NCBI GenBank assembly: GCA_007922305.1
Contig: ML677358.1
Coordinates: 18,525,327 to 18,589,326 of the forward strand
Length of the DNA: 64,000 nucleotides
Reading direction: 5' to 3'
From: Dermatemys mawii
Taxonomy: Eukaryota > Chordata > Testudines > Dermatemydidae
Shown here in pieces: positions 1 to 13,185 of the stretch; position 1 is the stretch's first letter, and each line of letters opens with the position of its first letter. A program made the translations under genes and the position numbers. The notes beneath the pieces are model-generated. The model ran no database searches. It worked only from the letters and a program-made list of their open reading frames with translations, and was not told where the DNA came from.

Positions 1-747
1 CAGCCTATCCATGATTAGCTCCCCAGTTTCTTTTCCCTTTCCTAGCACACAGGTCACTGAGACCAGAAGAGGCAATGCCTGATTGGATTTTGTGTCCTAG
101 GGATAGTCTGTGCACGATCTCATCGGCCCAGGTGGCCTACGAGAAAACTGGGAAAGGATGCCCTTTAGGCAACTGCAAGCCCTTTCTTTCAGAGTCAACC
201 AGGCACATGATGGGATTGCTGGGAGCAGGCGGTAATTCATTAACCCTTCACTAACTAAAGCAGCCCATGAATATAATAACTGCATGCAGGAGAGAGAAGG
301 CTACGACTCTTCAGCCTTCTGCACGGCTGTATAAAACAATGGCTTGTGTAAATGTGTTGTAGTTGGGAACTTGTTTCATATTTGACAGACTAATGGGACA
401 TAACTGTGTTACCATGGCAAAAAAGGATTCACAAAATTCTCTTTTATTTCCCCCAGAACAATCTCAGATTTCTTTTAATATCATGCAACACAAATATTAA
501 CTAATAGCATGTTACCCTCTCAAGCATGGATGGCTCCAAATGTGAATACACTCCAAGAGTTAATAATAATAAATCAGAGAAAATAGTTAAGGAAGCTAGT
601 TACAATATTTGAAACATACATTTACAAAGCCCAAATGCCTTTAAGGCTATTAATACTCCAGGCATGATAAACCCTCGATGATTTAATGGGCATTAATATT
701 CCAGTATTAGAAATCCCTAACTGTTTTAATGTATGTATAGTCTACTG

Positions 748-910
748 CACTGTTCCCTCTAAGCTGTGCGCATGTGCATACATACACAAATCCTAAACCC
801 CGTGCACATGGCGAAACACCACGCACACAAAAATTTGCCCAGAAGCACAAACATCTGCACAGAAGAAATTTTTTGCACACACAGCCTGTCAAAAATTAGA
901 GGAAACATTG
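748..910. mobile_element. Short hAT-type non-autonomous element with 8-bp target duplication
   Basis: The left end is CACTGTTCCCTCTAAGC and the right end, read inverted, is CAATGTTTCCTCTAATTTTT, giving matching terminal inverted repeats. It is flanked by a perfect 8-bp direct repeat GTCTACTG at 740-747 and 911-918, the target-site size of hAT transposons. It is 163 bp long with no coding capacity. Confidence 0.85.
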
Positions 911-1140
911 GTCTACTGTATTAATACTCTGGTAATTTCTGATCTTTGGAAACAAGAACTGTTCTCGTATTGTAAGGGGTACATGAAATGACAATTCCTG
1001 CGCATAACAGATTTTATCCAGGAGTTTTCCTCCTATGCCAGAGCATGGTTTCTTCAGGTTTCCAGAGTGCCAGAACTATACCTGAAGCTGGACTAATTAG
1101 GCTTTGAAACAAAGTAGCTCAGTGTAGCCCAGAGACTATC

Positions 1141-1226
1141 TTGTCTAGACGGTAAGCTTGCTGGGGCAGAGACTGTCTCTACCATGTGACTGTACAGTGC
1201 CTAGCACAATGAAGTCTGGGACAAGG
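1141..1226 (+). repeat. SINE tail fragment
   Basis: The segment with GGTAAGCTTGCTGGGGCAGA and GTACAGTGCCTAGCACAATG matches the 3' tail of the abundant tRNA-derived SINE of turtles and relatives. The same tail recurs at 22019, 46650 and, inverted, 18624. Only the tail is present. Confidence 0.55.
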
Positions 1227-2641
1227 TCAACCTAATAGCAGAGAGCAGCTCCCTCAGGAAACATGTTGCCATGGGCTCTCCCCACCACACAGCTGCCCAC
1301 TGTGAAGGGACACTACCCACAGAGCCATTAATGCCACTTCCATGGAGCAAAAGGGAGCCTAAGACTGATAGTTAATCAGAGAGCAAATTCTATGGAGAGG
1401 CTTTTAAAATATAAAGTGCATGAAGTTCTCAGCTGAGAGATTGTGACTCCCAAGGAAGATCACAAACAAGTGTCAAGGAGTCAGAACCACCCTGACATCT
1501 CCATATTGCTAAATGGCAAGAGAGGCCCAGCTAGATGGAAGGAGGGTTTCAAGTGGGATGTCAAAGTCTGCTCTAGACGACCAAGAAGAGTCCAGCACTG
1601 GATTAAGAAGTGGGCTCTTTAGTATTACATAAGGTATGATTAATTTTTAAATGCACATCTGGACGTGGGGCCAGACTCCAATATTAGACGAGTGGTGTCA
1701 ATTAGAATGCATCTTGCAATCTGCTCTTGCTCATGCCTGCACATAGGGGGCAGCAGATTTTTCCACAGTATGCAGAGATGCATCTGGGATCAGAACCTGG
1801 CCATTACAAGACTGAAGTCACGCAGAGAAACATGGATGGAGCATGCTGGGAAGAATCCTTACTTCAGCGCTTAATAGCTCCAAGCATGGCTAATTTTCCT
1901 CTTCTTTTAAAGCACAGAACTTTAGAATGCTAATGGAATACATTTCTCCCCTTCTTGTCACATCCGTCTACAAAATCCAAACGAGGTAATACGTTTTTTA
2001 ACATCCACTTATCAAAGTGACTTAACATCTGGGATGTCAGCCAATGGTTATGTAGTAACATAGATGCCAAAAGTCTAACTGAAAGATTATATTCATAAAG
2101 ACTACAAAAACAATGAGAATCCAATTGGATAGAAGTGGATAGTTATCCCAGTCAAAAAACCTGGAAGGCAGCCTACACAATGATGGAGAAAATTACTGAA
2201 AATGATTTTTTGAATACCATCTGATGTTAAAAGAATTGATCTAACCATGGTTTTTCAGTCCTTGTGAATTTTTTTTAACCCAGCAGAGCCGCTGACTATA
2301 TCCTATATTAGTAACTCTTCCAAAAATGCTTTTGATATTCAGTTCATGAACAGTTTTGGGAGCGTCCAAAAGGATAGTGAAGTAAAGCAAAGGAGTTCCT
2401 GACTCAAACAGCCAGCCTGGCAAGACCCTGACATGAAAAGGGAACTTAATAATACATTACCAGACATCTAGGAATGTTATTTTAATATTTTTTAAAAATT
2501 CATTTCAGACAAAAGCCCCCTCTGAAGGGGGACAATGGCTTGGTACGATGGACTCTTTTTTTAAAAAAGCATCTGAACACAGAGCTGCCTGACCAATCGT
2601 ATTGGCTGAAATTGACATTTTATAACAACATTTAGAATGGT

Positions 2642-2653
2642 GGGGGGGGGGGG
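2642..2653 (+). repeat. 12-G homopolymer
   Basis: This is an uninterrupted run of 12 G in otherwise AT-rich intron sequence. The true length is prone to sequencing error. Confidence 0.9.
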
Positions 2654-5261
2654 CAATCAGTCAATTAAATCTGATTACGCAGCAAGATGTTAGGATCTTT
2701 CCAACAATACCCTGTATCCTTAAAAACAAAATCTTATTTCTCTCTCTCTGGAACTGAAAGTGTTAAAGAAAACAATAAAAGAACAAGTGTACAGGGTAGG
2801 ATTTACTGGCATTTACTTTTAATCTATGGTCTTTTGCTCTATGGCTTATCAGCCCTATGTCAGTCCTTTTTCCTCCTTTATATTTCATGAGGAGACCCAC
2901 ATGCTGCTACTGAGAGACAGAGCCCAAGTATCTGGAAGCTTTTTGTCAGGTAAAAAGAGAAGAAAAAGGAAAGGAACAAGAGGAAAAGCAAAGCTAAGAG
3001 GCATCTATTAGATGTCACCAGGCTTTTGTATTCATGTCAATGATTCAGGATTAGAGTATTTGAAATAATCTTATTGAGAGGAATCAAAAGCCCCACAGAG
3101 CGAGAGCCTGCTCTGTAGCATATGGCAGAGCAGTGGACAATATCTTATTAAAGATGTGTTAGCTAACACTATTACTTTTTATATTATATTACAAAACTAT
3201 TGTGTCTCAAATAGTTAGCTGGATGGCATAGTTGCAGTAGGCCATTTTGAAGGTTATTGAGTTGTTATACAGCTATATAGATTTGCCAGCTTGTCTGCTT
3301 AAGACATTACATTTTATTTTCTTTTTATTCCTTCCTCTGCCCTGTATTGCTGGAAAGGGGATCCTGCACTTCCCCGTCAAAAGAAAGAGTCTAGAAGTGT
3401 ACTAAGGACCACGCTGTTCCCACTACAAACACGGTGTGTGTTACACTGATCAGCCACTATGATTTCCACCCCACTCCTGAATTAGTTTCATTGCTTTTCA
3501 AATCTGTGCCCTTAATAAGAGGACATGGAATATGCAGAATTCCTGGAGTGCTGCTGCTATATCTTTTTTTAAAAAATTAAGACTCCATTTCATCAGGTTA
3601 AGGTCATTAAAATTCTGTAATAAATAAATGCTATAAGTCTAAACCTTTATTTTCTCTAGGACAAAGGCTTGTAATTGGAGAAATAGCCCTTCTTAGGTTT
3701 ATCTTCATCAGCCTTTACCTTTAGAGGCAGCTAGAAACTAAAGACAAAACAGTACTGTTTGAAGTATTTCAACGACTGCAGTGAAAGTCTATATATCTGG
3801 GTCACTTTCGCACTGTCCAGGGTATAATTTCAGGGTAATGAAATAAAATATTTTAATAAGTTCTTCATAGAAAGCACAAATGAAAACCTCCAGAAATACT
3901 GCTGTCATATATCAAAATTCTGTTTTAAAAGTAGCATAGAAAACTATGACACTTTTTTTAAAAAAGTCTAAAATACTGTCCTTAGCAAAAAAGCAAACAC
4001 TTATTTGATACAGTAATATATTCTGATCACAAACTACCTCTGCAAAGTTGCTAATGTGACACACTGGAAACTTTGTATGGCTTTTCTGTACTTTTCCAGA
4101 ACTTTACAGAAGAAAAACTGATACTACAGAAAAAGAGAAAACGCATACCAGAATTTATTGTTTCTACTACATGACACACTGCTGTTTCAGACACTAAAGT
4201 TACACACATTTCTAGGATGTCACCCCAGTAACAATGTATATAGAACCCACTACTTGCTTTTTACTATTTTATATTTATTAGCAATACGTTGTGTTAAAGT
4301 GATATATCTCTGGTACAGTGAAGGGCATTTGAATATATCATAGTTACCTTTGCAGCGTGGCCAATAAAATGCAAACATACAGATTGTCATTCATTTATTA
4401 GATTAGGGGCCAATTCTTGAAACCGTGATGCATGTGATGGTCAGCGGGACAGCTCACACACTGAAAGTTACTCATTTGCATAAGCAATTGCAGGATTGTG
4501 CTCTCGGTTACATTCTTCTGTACAAAAAGCTGCCGGAGACAGGCTACACAATTCATATTCAAAACAATTTTAGCCAATCTACTGTAAAATGTAGTATGAT
4601 CTCCACAAACACTTTTATACCCCTCTCATTCCTAGCAATCGTGTGTATTCCCACTATGATGGCAAACAATGAAGTAAATCGGGGGTGAAGAAAGGAGGGT
4701 AAATTTATCCTCAGCAGTGACAGTTCAGGTAACGCAACATTTCTGAATTTTTTTATTTAAAAAAAAAATAAAAAGAAAAGAAAAGAGTTATGCTGAGTTG
4801 TATGGACTCAGGAAACTCCCTAGGCCTAGCAAGTCCTCTCGGCTCCATGACACACTCTGAGGCAGCAGTTAGCATTAAGAAATCAATAGGTATGAAGGGC
4901 ACATTTTAAGTTTTGGAAATGAAAACAAAGGAAAGTCCCCAGTTGCGGGGGGTTCTGAGTTCCTCCCGGGAACAGCTCACTTCAGGGGGAGAGCTGAGAG
5001 TGTTCTGCACTTCGTAGGGGGCCCGTAGAACCAGGCACCGTCAGCTAAAATTTTTGCAGATGCCCTTTAATTTTGACTGCTCAGCTTTCCACCCCCGAGG
5101 CCTGATTTTCTAAAGTTCTGGGCAGCTCCCAGTGATGTAACTGGAGTTTGGGGGTGTACCCTGGAAAAATTAAGCCAAAGATCTGCTGGAGTGTGCTGCT
5201 AAAAATTGAGAACCCCAAATTAATGCCCATTGAAAACGCTGGCCCCTAGTGACCAAAACTA

Positions 5262-5362
5262 GGATTTTCAAGCTAGCCTAAGGGAATTAGGTGCCAAATC
5301 ACAGTGAAATTAAATGGAAGTTGGATGCCTAATTCTGTTAGATTCCTCTGAAAATCCAACCC
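5262..5362. repeat. Palindromic MITE relic
   Basis: The ends GGATTTTCAAG and, inverted, GGATTTTCAGAGG enclose GCCTAAGGGAATTAGG and its imperfect complement. The same family appears at 21621-21702 and 45872-45941. It is a diverged fold-back element without coding capacity. Confidence 0.5.
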
Positions 5363-5400
5363 TTAATTTTTAAACCATAGAAAGGCAAAAAATCTATTCA

Positions 5401-5506
5401 AGACAGAGACCATCTATCTATCTGAGACTGGACAACATCTAGCACAATGAGACACTGATCCTGGCTGGAGCTTTTGGACACTAATGTAATATTAAATAAT
5501 AATAAT
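5401..5506 (+). repeat. SINE tail fragment
   Basis: GACAACATCTAGCACAATGA followed by an AATAATAATAAT-type end matches the tail of the same SINE family as at 1141-1226, more diverged. Confidence 0.45.
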
Positions 5507-7659
5507 CAGGGATAAGATCTGAATGAAACAAAGCCCATATCCCTAACTGCAGATTCAAAAGGTATTACTGAGAGAATCAAGTAACTATTAGTGCAGTGCA
5601 ACAGGTCTTTAGAAAAACCCAAAATGACATAAAACCAACTGGAAATTTGGATCTAGGTTTCCAAGAGGTTCACAAACCTCTTGGGCAAAGCTGAGACCAT
5701 GTTAGGGGTTATACCATAGTTCTGAAATCATATGAAATTCTTTCTTTTTATCCATCAAATCCAACAAATAAACAACAAGTGGAAATCGTCTGGTTTCGGC
5801 CAATTTCTGCTTTCAGATTTTGGGTTCATTCAGATTTTGGGTTCATTTATTGGAAACAGGACTAAAGCCACATCAGGGTTTATTTCTATGCCAATTACAA
5901 GTACCTCTAGAGCCTGTTTAGTGTGGGAGGAGGGGCTCAGACATTTGCATTTGACTCTCCTAAGTTTGTACTGACTAGAGCCTCCATTTATGTTCTGAAG
6001 GTTCAAGACTCTTTTGGCCACCTAATTTACATGGGAAAACACTTTAGATAATCCTTTGCAGATGTGCCAATCACACCAAATCCCGTAGAGCAGTGTTTGG
6101 TCGCTACCCTCTCACAAAGTCAAGTAACGGGCTTAGAGCAAATCACATTCACTGATCTAGGCTGAATTCTGTCCCTTTTGAGAACTTGTATGGAGCATTA
6201 ATGCATTTAGTCTGCATGATACAAGACTAGCAGAACTGTACTGTGGGAGAGGGGAGATATTGGTCAGTCTGCTGGTACAGACAAGACAGCCTACTTCGTG
6301 TATTTGCATGTAGGTAACATATTATATTTCCTTTGCCACAATTCTCCTTTCACCAATGAATGATCATTAACTTCTACTTTTCTGTTCCTACAATGTACCT
6401 TGCTTTGGATTAGGGAAACCAAAATGGCTTCTCAGTTTATTCTTGCATTAATATTGACTCTCTTGCCGGCATTATCCACTGAACAATCTACGTTTCCATG
6501 AAAGTCATCGTGCCTTCTGATGCAGGGCAAACTGGAGATGCAGCACATGTTAGACCAACCTCCTATCTCCCAGAATACACCTAGCAGCAATTGCCATCAA
6601 ATTCCCATGCCTGATTGCAAGACAAAATGGAGGTACGGCTCAGGGTAACAAAGCTATCCCCCGTGTTCCTCTACTGGCTGTATGTAAAAATAGGCCAATA
6701 GGGAGCATAAATGAAGGCAGGTGAAGACAGCTTTAAAACACAGTCTTGTAGAGCACACTGGTGGCTTAGTGCAGTTCAGTTCACAGCTGGTAACGGGACT
6801 TGGGGTACAGATACAGCCCATTGGGCACTTGTTAGTATCTCTATGACCAGAACACCGTGCGCTGCCAGAGGGACAGATGTTCCCTCACTAGGTGTTACTA
6901 GCACCCATCTCAGACTGTTTCCAGGGTCACTGGTATGTGCTGAAATCTTTGCCACCCTGGGTTTGTGCCACGCCATCTTGTTTCACAATCAAGGTTCTGT
7001 GGGCACTGAGCTATTCCTCTGCATTCAAACACTCATTGCTTCCTCACTAGCAAAACCCCCATCCTGACATCACCTCTCCTCTGTGAAGATGGAAATGCTT
7101 CTATAAATGACCTGACTTTATGGCATTTCAGAGACCTTCTTTGGGCATGCAAAGCTCATTGCCATGTCTGCACAAGGCCTGAACAGCATATTTTGGAGTG
7201 GCAATAGGGTATTACTGGTGCTACTTTCCTGCAAAACACCTGTATTTCCCCTGCAAGGCATTTTGGCATGAAAGAGGATGATCGGGCCCATAATATACAA
7301 TCCACTAGACGATGACTTTTAAAGCAGTAAAACAGAGGCAGTGAAAGTCATTCATGCCTCTTTTCATGTCACTGCACTATGACACCCTATCTGCAAATAT
7401 AAATGTTTTCAGGATAGAGATTGAAAGATTTCAAAAACGCCTGTAAGCAAGTCAGTTCCCTGGACACCCTGGTAATTGGGTGCGTCCCAGATAGATTAGA
7501 GAAAAATATTGATCGACCTGATAACTCCTACTGACACCAGCTCTGATTGGACCAAAATGTGTAAGCAAATGACAAATGCAATTCACTCCTTAGAAGTTGG
7601 GTCTATTTCAGTGTGAGAAAAGATGGCAGTACATGAAGCACTTCAAAGTTTCACAAATT

Positions 7660-7840
7660 AAGACCAGGAGGCTCCATTATGATCACCAGTCTGACCTCTT
7701 GCATAGCACAGAGTATAGAAATTCACCTAGTGAGGATTCCACGAAGCCTAACAATTTACAGTTGAACTAGACTGCATCTTCTAGAAAGACACCAGTGTTG
7801 AAATTTATCTAAAAAGGTCCTTTTTAAAAATTGGTAAATT
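7660..7840 (-). mobile_element. CR1 LINE 3' fragment
   Basis: Read on the plus strand, AGACCAGGAGGCTCCATTAT, then TGATCACCAGTCTGACCTC and TTGCATAGCACAGAG, is the reverse complement of a common CR1 3' UTR as I remember it. It is short, diverged and non-coding. Confidence 0.55.
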
Positions 7841-10800
7841 GCAGCACCGCCCATTTTCAGGACATCACAATCCCATGACTAACCATGCCCTCTGGAAAAT
7901 GACAGAATTCAGGAATAGTATAGAACCTGGAGACTGAACATGACCCTTTAGGCTGAAGTTAACCTGCCACATGTTGGAGATTGAAACAACTATCTGTATT
8001 TATCTTAACCAACAGGACTACTGTTTACTAGCTGCATCCACAAAAAGTGAAGAAAACCACAGCAAGCATTGGTATCTCAGTTGAACATCTAGATTTACAA
8101 TGGTCAGGTGGGTTAAGAAAAAAGTTTGCAAGGGTGCCAAGATACAGAAGTAGTTTTCCCAAATCAAGAAATAATATAAAACTCCACTTTCCACCCTATG
8201 TGACTTTTGTCATTATCATCTTTTCTGATTCTTACAAAGCAAACCTAATTAGGAAGCTCTCTCATTAGTCTTCCAGAAAAATTAGCACAACTTATGCTAA
8301 TTACTCCTGTAAAATTTAATAAACTCGTTGAAAGGGGAATAGTCTAATGAGGTTTTATTTATTGAACTAAGATAACTGTAAGGAAAAAGGTTAGGACACA
8401 GGGATATCTAGTGTGGTAATAAAACTACAATTTATTCAATTTCTGCACAGGAATTTTATTGCAAATCTTTTAAATTCAAATATGAGTTACAATTTGAATG
8501 TTAAATCAATCCAGAATTTAATATAATAACAGCAAGTGCTACATTTTTACTTTATCTAGGATTACTATGTAGCCTATTGCTTCATTGTAACAAGAATTTC
8601 TGTTCTGACAATAACACCCCTTTTACAATTAGATCCCGGTGACAGAGCTTCATTTAGATACATGTAAAACTGGGTTAGTGATCAGGTATACAGGCAATTC
8701 TAAAAGGATAATTCCACATCCACTGTTTTTTTCCAAAAGCTTCCTTGAGATGACTGGTTTATAATAACAGATTTATACCTCTCTTCAGAGAAGAGAGGGA
8801 TGCTAATTTTCTCTAGGTCACTCTCAGAATAGACTAAAATATAAAGTAATTTTCTAGATTGTTCTCACATGCAAGTCCTGAAATTTTTAACCATATTTTT
8901 AAGTAAATAAAAAGGTACAGTCCATATTTCCTACATATCTAGTAAAAAAAATCTAACTTTTAAGTTGATTGTACAAGTTAACTTTGTAGACACAAAGACT
9001 GCTCTAGCTGTATCCCACAAATGGCTTTCTTGAATAACCAATCAAAAAGACAGTCAGGGGGAAGAATAGGGCAGTGTTTTCATACAAGTATTGTTGTCTA
9101 AAAAACTGTAAGAATTTAAGTGGTGATTCTGTGTTAAAGTCAAATTAAATTCAAGGATAGGGCTTTATCAGACTGCAAGACATGGGGGAGTGCTTTAGCC
9201 CAAATGTCAAATGAATTCTGCAAGCTCACATGCAAATAAAAATAGCAAAATATGGCTTTGTATATGAATTGACACAATAGCTTAAGATTTTATGCATGCA
9301 GAAGTGACAACAAGCACAACTAAACACATGTTCTGACTTGTGAAGACATTTTTTACAATTGTTAAAGTACTCCTCTTAAGATATAGCAGCTCCATATAGA
9401 TGTCTTTATACTTTTCAAACCAAAAGGGAAAAAAATGAATAGGATAAATGTCACAAGAAACATCACTAAAGCCACTAACTGTATAAAGCACGTACTTATT
9501 TGGCCTAAATTGTCTGAGCTAGCCACGGCCAAGAAAAGGTTTTAAGTACCCTACTGGGACAGATGCAAAGCGGCAACAATAGAAGCCACACTAATGCGAT
9601 CCAGGTAACACAATCCTGTTTCAAAAACACAGGGAAGGCTAATTACAGCACTGCTGAGTCAAATTTCTTATCCCATTGCAACCCACAGGAACAGGTCAAA
9701 ATCAAATGTTATTCAAACCACAGTCATATCAACCTTCTGTATCAAAGTCACAATTCAAAACCAAGTGAAGAACTTAAAAGCTTAACCCATTCACAAGCAA
9801 AAGGGGGTTCAGTGCAGGTGGTGAGGTAAGATTTATATTATAATCTAAACAGTTTTCCACTTGATTTTTAAACCTGGTGTTCAAAATTGCAAGCTTTGTA
9901 TCAGTTTAAGTAAATACTGCTAATTTGATCACTAATAGGAAGTTACATCCATTTTTTCATATAATTGGTTTGTTGTTTGTTTTTTCCCTTAAAGCTGTTG
10001 AAAATCTGTAGGGTTCAGTTAAAATGAGTTGCAACTAACGGCTCTGCATATTGGATCGTTAAACAAAATATTTCTGTAAACCAGCTATTAGCATTTTAAC
10101 ATTTCATTTTTTAGTACAATGAAAAATGTATGTGAATTTTGTAGCTTTCGTGTGGCTCAAAATGTCACTTTAACACCCTATTTTATACTGTTCAACTCTG
10201 CAGCCTACTTAGAGATATCTCTACAGAGGTGTGTTTTTATGTGTGTTCTTTTACTTTCCCTGCTGTTACCTAATTCTAATATCAAGTGAACAGAGGCATA
10301 GTTAAAACATATATGTTCTGAGATTAAAACGATCTCAGGATTAGATATCGTAACTAACCAAAACGTTTCCTCTAAGCTGCCAAAGCATGTGCTTGCTTAA
10401 GAAACTCAAACAAAAACAGAGACCTGAAAGACTGCCTAAGCACAAAGCCAAGTGGTTCCTCTCTGCTATGTTCTCTTTTATATCATTCTGTTTTGATGTG
10501 GTGCTGAACAGATCTGACTTTTTTACCTTTTTTCATAAAAATGGACACTCCAGCACAGAAGGTATTTTGAACTTAATATAGCGAACATTAACTCAGACAA
10601 TAAGACAAAGAAGAACTAGACTCAGTACTTTGCCTTTCCTGTGAATAGGTTAGTTTCCCTTCAGGGTCCCTGCATTCACCGATTACTACATGGTATTGCT
10701 TTCCCTGTTTGATGACAGACAGTTTCAGTCCTTCATGGCCATTTAACTCTCGCAGAATAATGCCACATAATAAATTGTTTATCATATATGTTTCCGTACA

Positions 10801-11524
10801 ATGAATTTCACTAATTAAAATATAAAAATGACTATTTGGCTACAACTTTGCATAATTTGCAAACAGACTGCAAATTGCTCAGAACAAAACAGATTTATCG
10901 TTCTACAGTGATTTACTTGGTCATGTCAGATTAGTAATATGGATCTGTTTAAAAGAACAATAATTAAGACAGGCAAAATGAATTAATCAACTGACAATAC
11001 AGTCAAAATAGCACTCCAACCAAAGAAAATAACCGGAGAAAATCTTAGTTTGCAGATTTTTTTAAACTATTCTTATGCATAAATAAAACCTTAAAATGTA
11101 GATGGATTGCATCCAACAGAACTACTGTAGCTAAAAGTGATAATGATTCAAACATTTTTCAAATTAAAGTTAAATATTTATAAGCACCCAACCACATTCC
11201 ATAAATCACAAACTATTATTTTATTCCTGAAGCTTCCCTGGCACAGCATGTGAATTGAGCCACAGAAAGTCAGCAAGAAAAATATCCCCTTTCTGAACAT
11301 GAATCAGATACAAAAACTAGAGCATTCCAAAGAGCAGGTCTCACAGTTCCATTCCATATGGCCCTTCCATGGGAATCACAATTACACAGCGCAACGAATT
11401 CGGTATCAACAACAAAATTTCATCCATCTATACACAGAGCCCCTTTCCCATTAGCAACACAGCGCAGGTGTTTCATTATAATGAGGAATAAAATAAAATT
11501 GAAGGAAACAATAGCGGTCCTTAC

Positions 11525-11593
11525 CTGTCAATTATCACTGGATCGGATGGAGTCTCATTTCTGTTGCCACAGCTTTTCTTGTCACAACACCGG
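11525..11593 (-). CDS. EBF1: EBF1 coding exon 6 (second half of zinc knuckle)
   Basis: This 69-nt exon completes Ser162 and encodes residues 163-184 up to VIID, plus two bases of the next Arg codon. The acceptor is ATAG|CCGG and the donor CAG|GTAAGG. The peptide [18 protein letters not shown] carries Cys164 and Cys170, completing the zinc knuckle started by His157 and Cys161 in exon 5, and Arg163, which family studies implicate in DNA binding. It is the last EBF1 exon in the window. The splice phase is right for the family's next exon (FFLKFFLK), which lies outside. Confidence 0.95.
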
Positions 11594-12818
11594 CTATGGA
11601 GCAAAAGTGAGAGGATTTAGTGCAACCATTACACTGTAAAATCATCATTACGAACACAGGAGGTTCAAATTGCAAGCTAGAGTTACCATTCTGTCCCTGT
11701 CTGGAAATCAGTTGAATTTAGTGGGTCACCTATGGGTTAATTGCTATGTTTAACTTCTTGCACAGCTGGTTAGTAACGGCAAGCATAAAGAGAAAAGGGC
11801 TTTGCTCGCTTTCATGAACAATAGTTCAGGGATCACTTCAAATAGAGAGTACGGTCTACCCATTTTCATAGGGCCAATACACATACATCAAGACCAATAA
11901 CAAGAGTGTACTATTTTTCCAGTGCACATAATTTTAACATCTGGGTTGGTGCTTACACTATGTGCTTATACTATACTATTGGTTTCCAGGGGAAGTAGAA
12001 ATTCCCAGCACAATATTTTCCCCTTTTAAAATACAGTTATTAGCAGGGAAGCTAAAAGAGAAACGCCATTGGCTGCTGCTTTTTATGCTTGAGTGTATCT
12101 GTTTCTCTATGTTTTCTGTGAATTTTAATGATTGCTAATTGTGCTATGGAACTCTCAATGTTGCCGGCTGGTGCCCTGCATTAGGTCAGATACAAAGCAG
12201 GCATGTGAAACGTAAGCTCCCTATACCAAAGAACTGCTCCATTGCTGACCTTGAGACTTGGATTCTTTTGAACTAAGATGGCTCTTTGTTTCCAAAGAGA
12301 GTTTAGTTGTTGTTTGTGATGATTTCTTGTCAGGGGTTATTGTCTAGTAAGAGCCTCACTCATTAAAATATCACACATGATCTTTCACACAATATATACC
12401 AATTCCACGTAGGGCATAAAATTCTCCAGAACATAACTAGTTAGAGATGGATCCGGACTTTCCTGGGAACCAAACCTCAAAGCCCTTGCTCTCATGAGCA
12501 GTCCCATGTAACCAATCAGGTTCTTACCCACTCCATCTCCCTGGTGGCAGAATATAAATATCCACCCACCAAGGATTTCCCCTTACAACCCCACTCCATG
12601 ACTTCCCTTAATAAGCGAGTAAAAGAACACAGCTGCAGACCATAGGGGCATTTTGTCTCTGTGCAACCAGTCCCAACACAGATCCCTACCATGACCTCAG
12701 CAGTGCCCGTGCTTATAATGCCACAGAGTTTACTAAGTTTCCCTGTCACGCTGGGGGTGGAGATCTGTTCATGGAGGAATCTGTCTGTCTGTGGATCTAG
12801 GGCTGGGTCCCCTATATT

Positions 12819-13000
12819 CAGGGTCGTCTGCAGGGGGGTAGGAGGCCTGGGGCAGAAGTGATGACTCCATCACTTCTGGGACCGATCCATCACTTCTGGG
12901 ACTGACCACACCAGCCAATTGCGTCGGCCCATGGGGGCCCCCCCAAAGCACAGGGCCTGGAGCGGTTGCCCCAATTCATCGTACCCTAGGGACGGCTCTG
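12819..13000. mobile_element. hAT-like non-autonomous element
   Basis: The left end CAGGGTCGTCTG and the inverted right end CAGAGCCGTCCC are imperfect terminal inverted repeats of a common sauropsid hAT-like family. An internal duplication of CCATCACTTCTGGGAC is visible at about 12868-12902. The flanks (CCTATATT and TCTTAGTT) match at only about half their bases, so the target duplication is decayed or absent. Confidence 0.5.
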
Positions 13001-13060
13001 TCTTAGTTTCTACCTTTGCCAGAGAGGATGGTCCCTTTGCATTTGGCAGACTTATTGATT

Positions 13061-13185
13061 ATGGGGTGGCCATATGTCCTGATTTTATAGGGACATCCCT
13101 GATACTTGGGGCTTTGTCTTATCTAGGCACCGATAACCCTCCTGATCCCATCCCGATTTTTCACACTTGCTATCTGGTCATTCTA
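13061..13185 (+). repeat. Small repeat family A, copy 1
   Basis: This roughly 125-bp repeat starts ATGTCCTGATTTTATAGGG-like and ends CACTTGCTATCTGGTCA. The same family occurs at 40245-40360 on the plus strand and at 54161-54285 on the minus strand. Its ends (TGGCCATATG-like and TATCTGGTCA) resemble diverged inverted repeats of consensus TAGGGTGACCAG, suggesting a MITE with TA targets. It is recognised as common in turtle genomes. Confidence 0.65.

Larger units (their letters stand above)
1..11524 (-). other. EBF1: EBF1 intron 6 (start of a large intron, cut by window edge)
   Basis: This AT-rich non-coding sequence lies downstream of exon 6. It contains a short hAT element with target duplication (748-910), SINE tails (1141-1226 and 5401-5506), a palindromic MITE relic (5262-5362), a CR1 3' fragment on the minus strand (about 7660-7840), a 12-G run (2642-2653) and otherwise unremarkable unique-looking DNA. 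I scanned for EBF1 exon 7 and did not find it. Confidence 0.85.

Noticed and set aside
1..11524. EBF1 exon 7 (FFLKFFLK...) within the window
   Set aside because: I searched the minus strand for this highly conserved exon and found no match, consistent with a very large intron 6.
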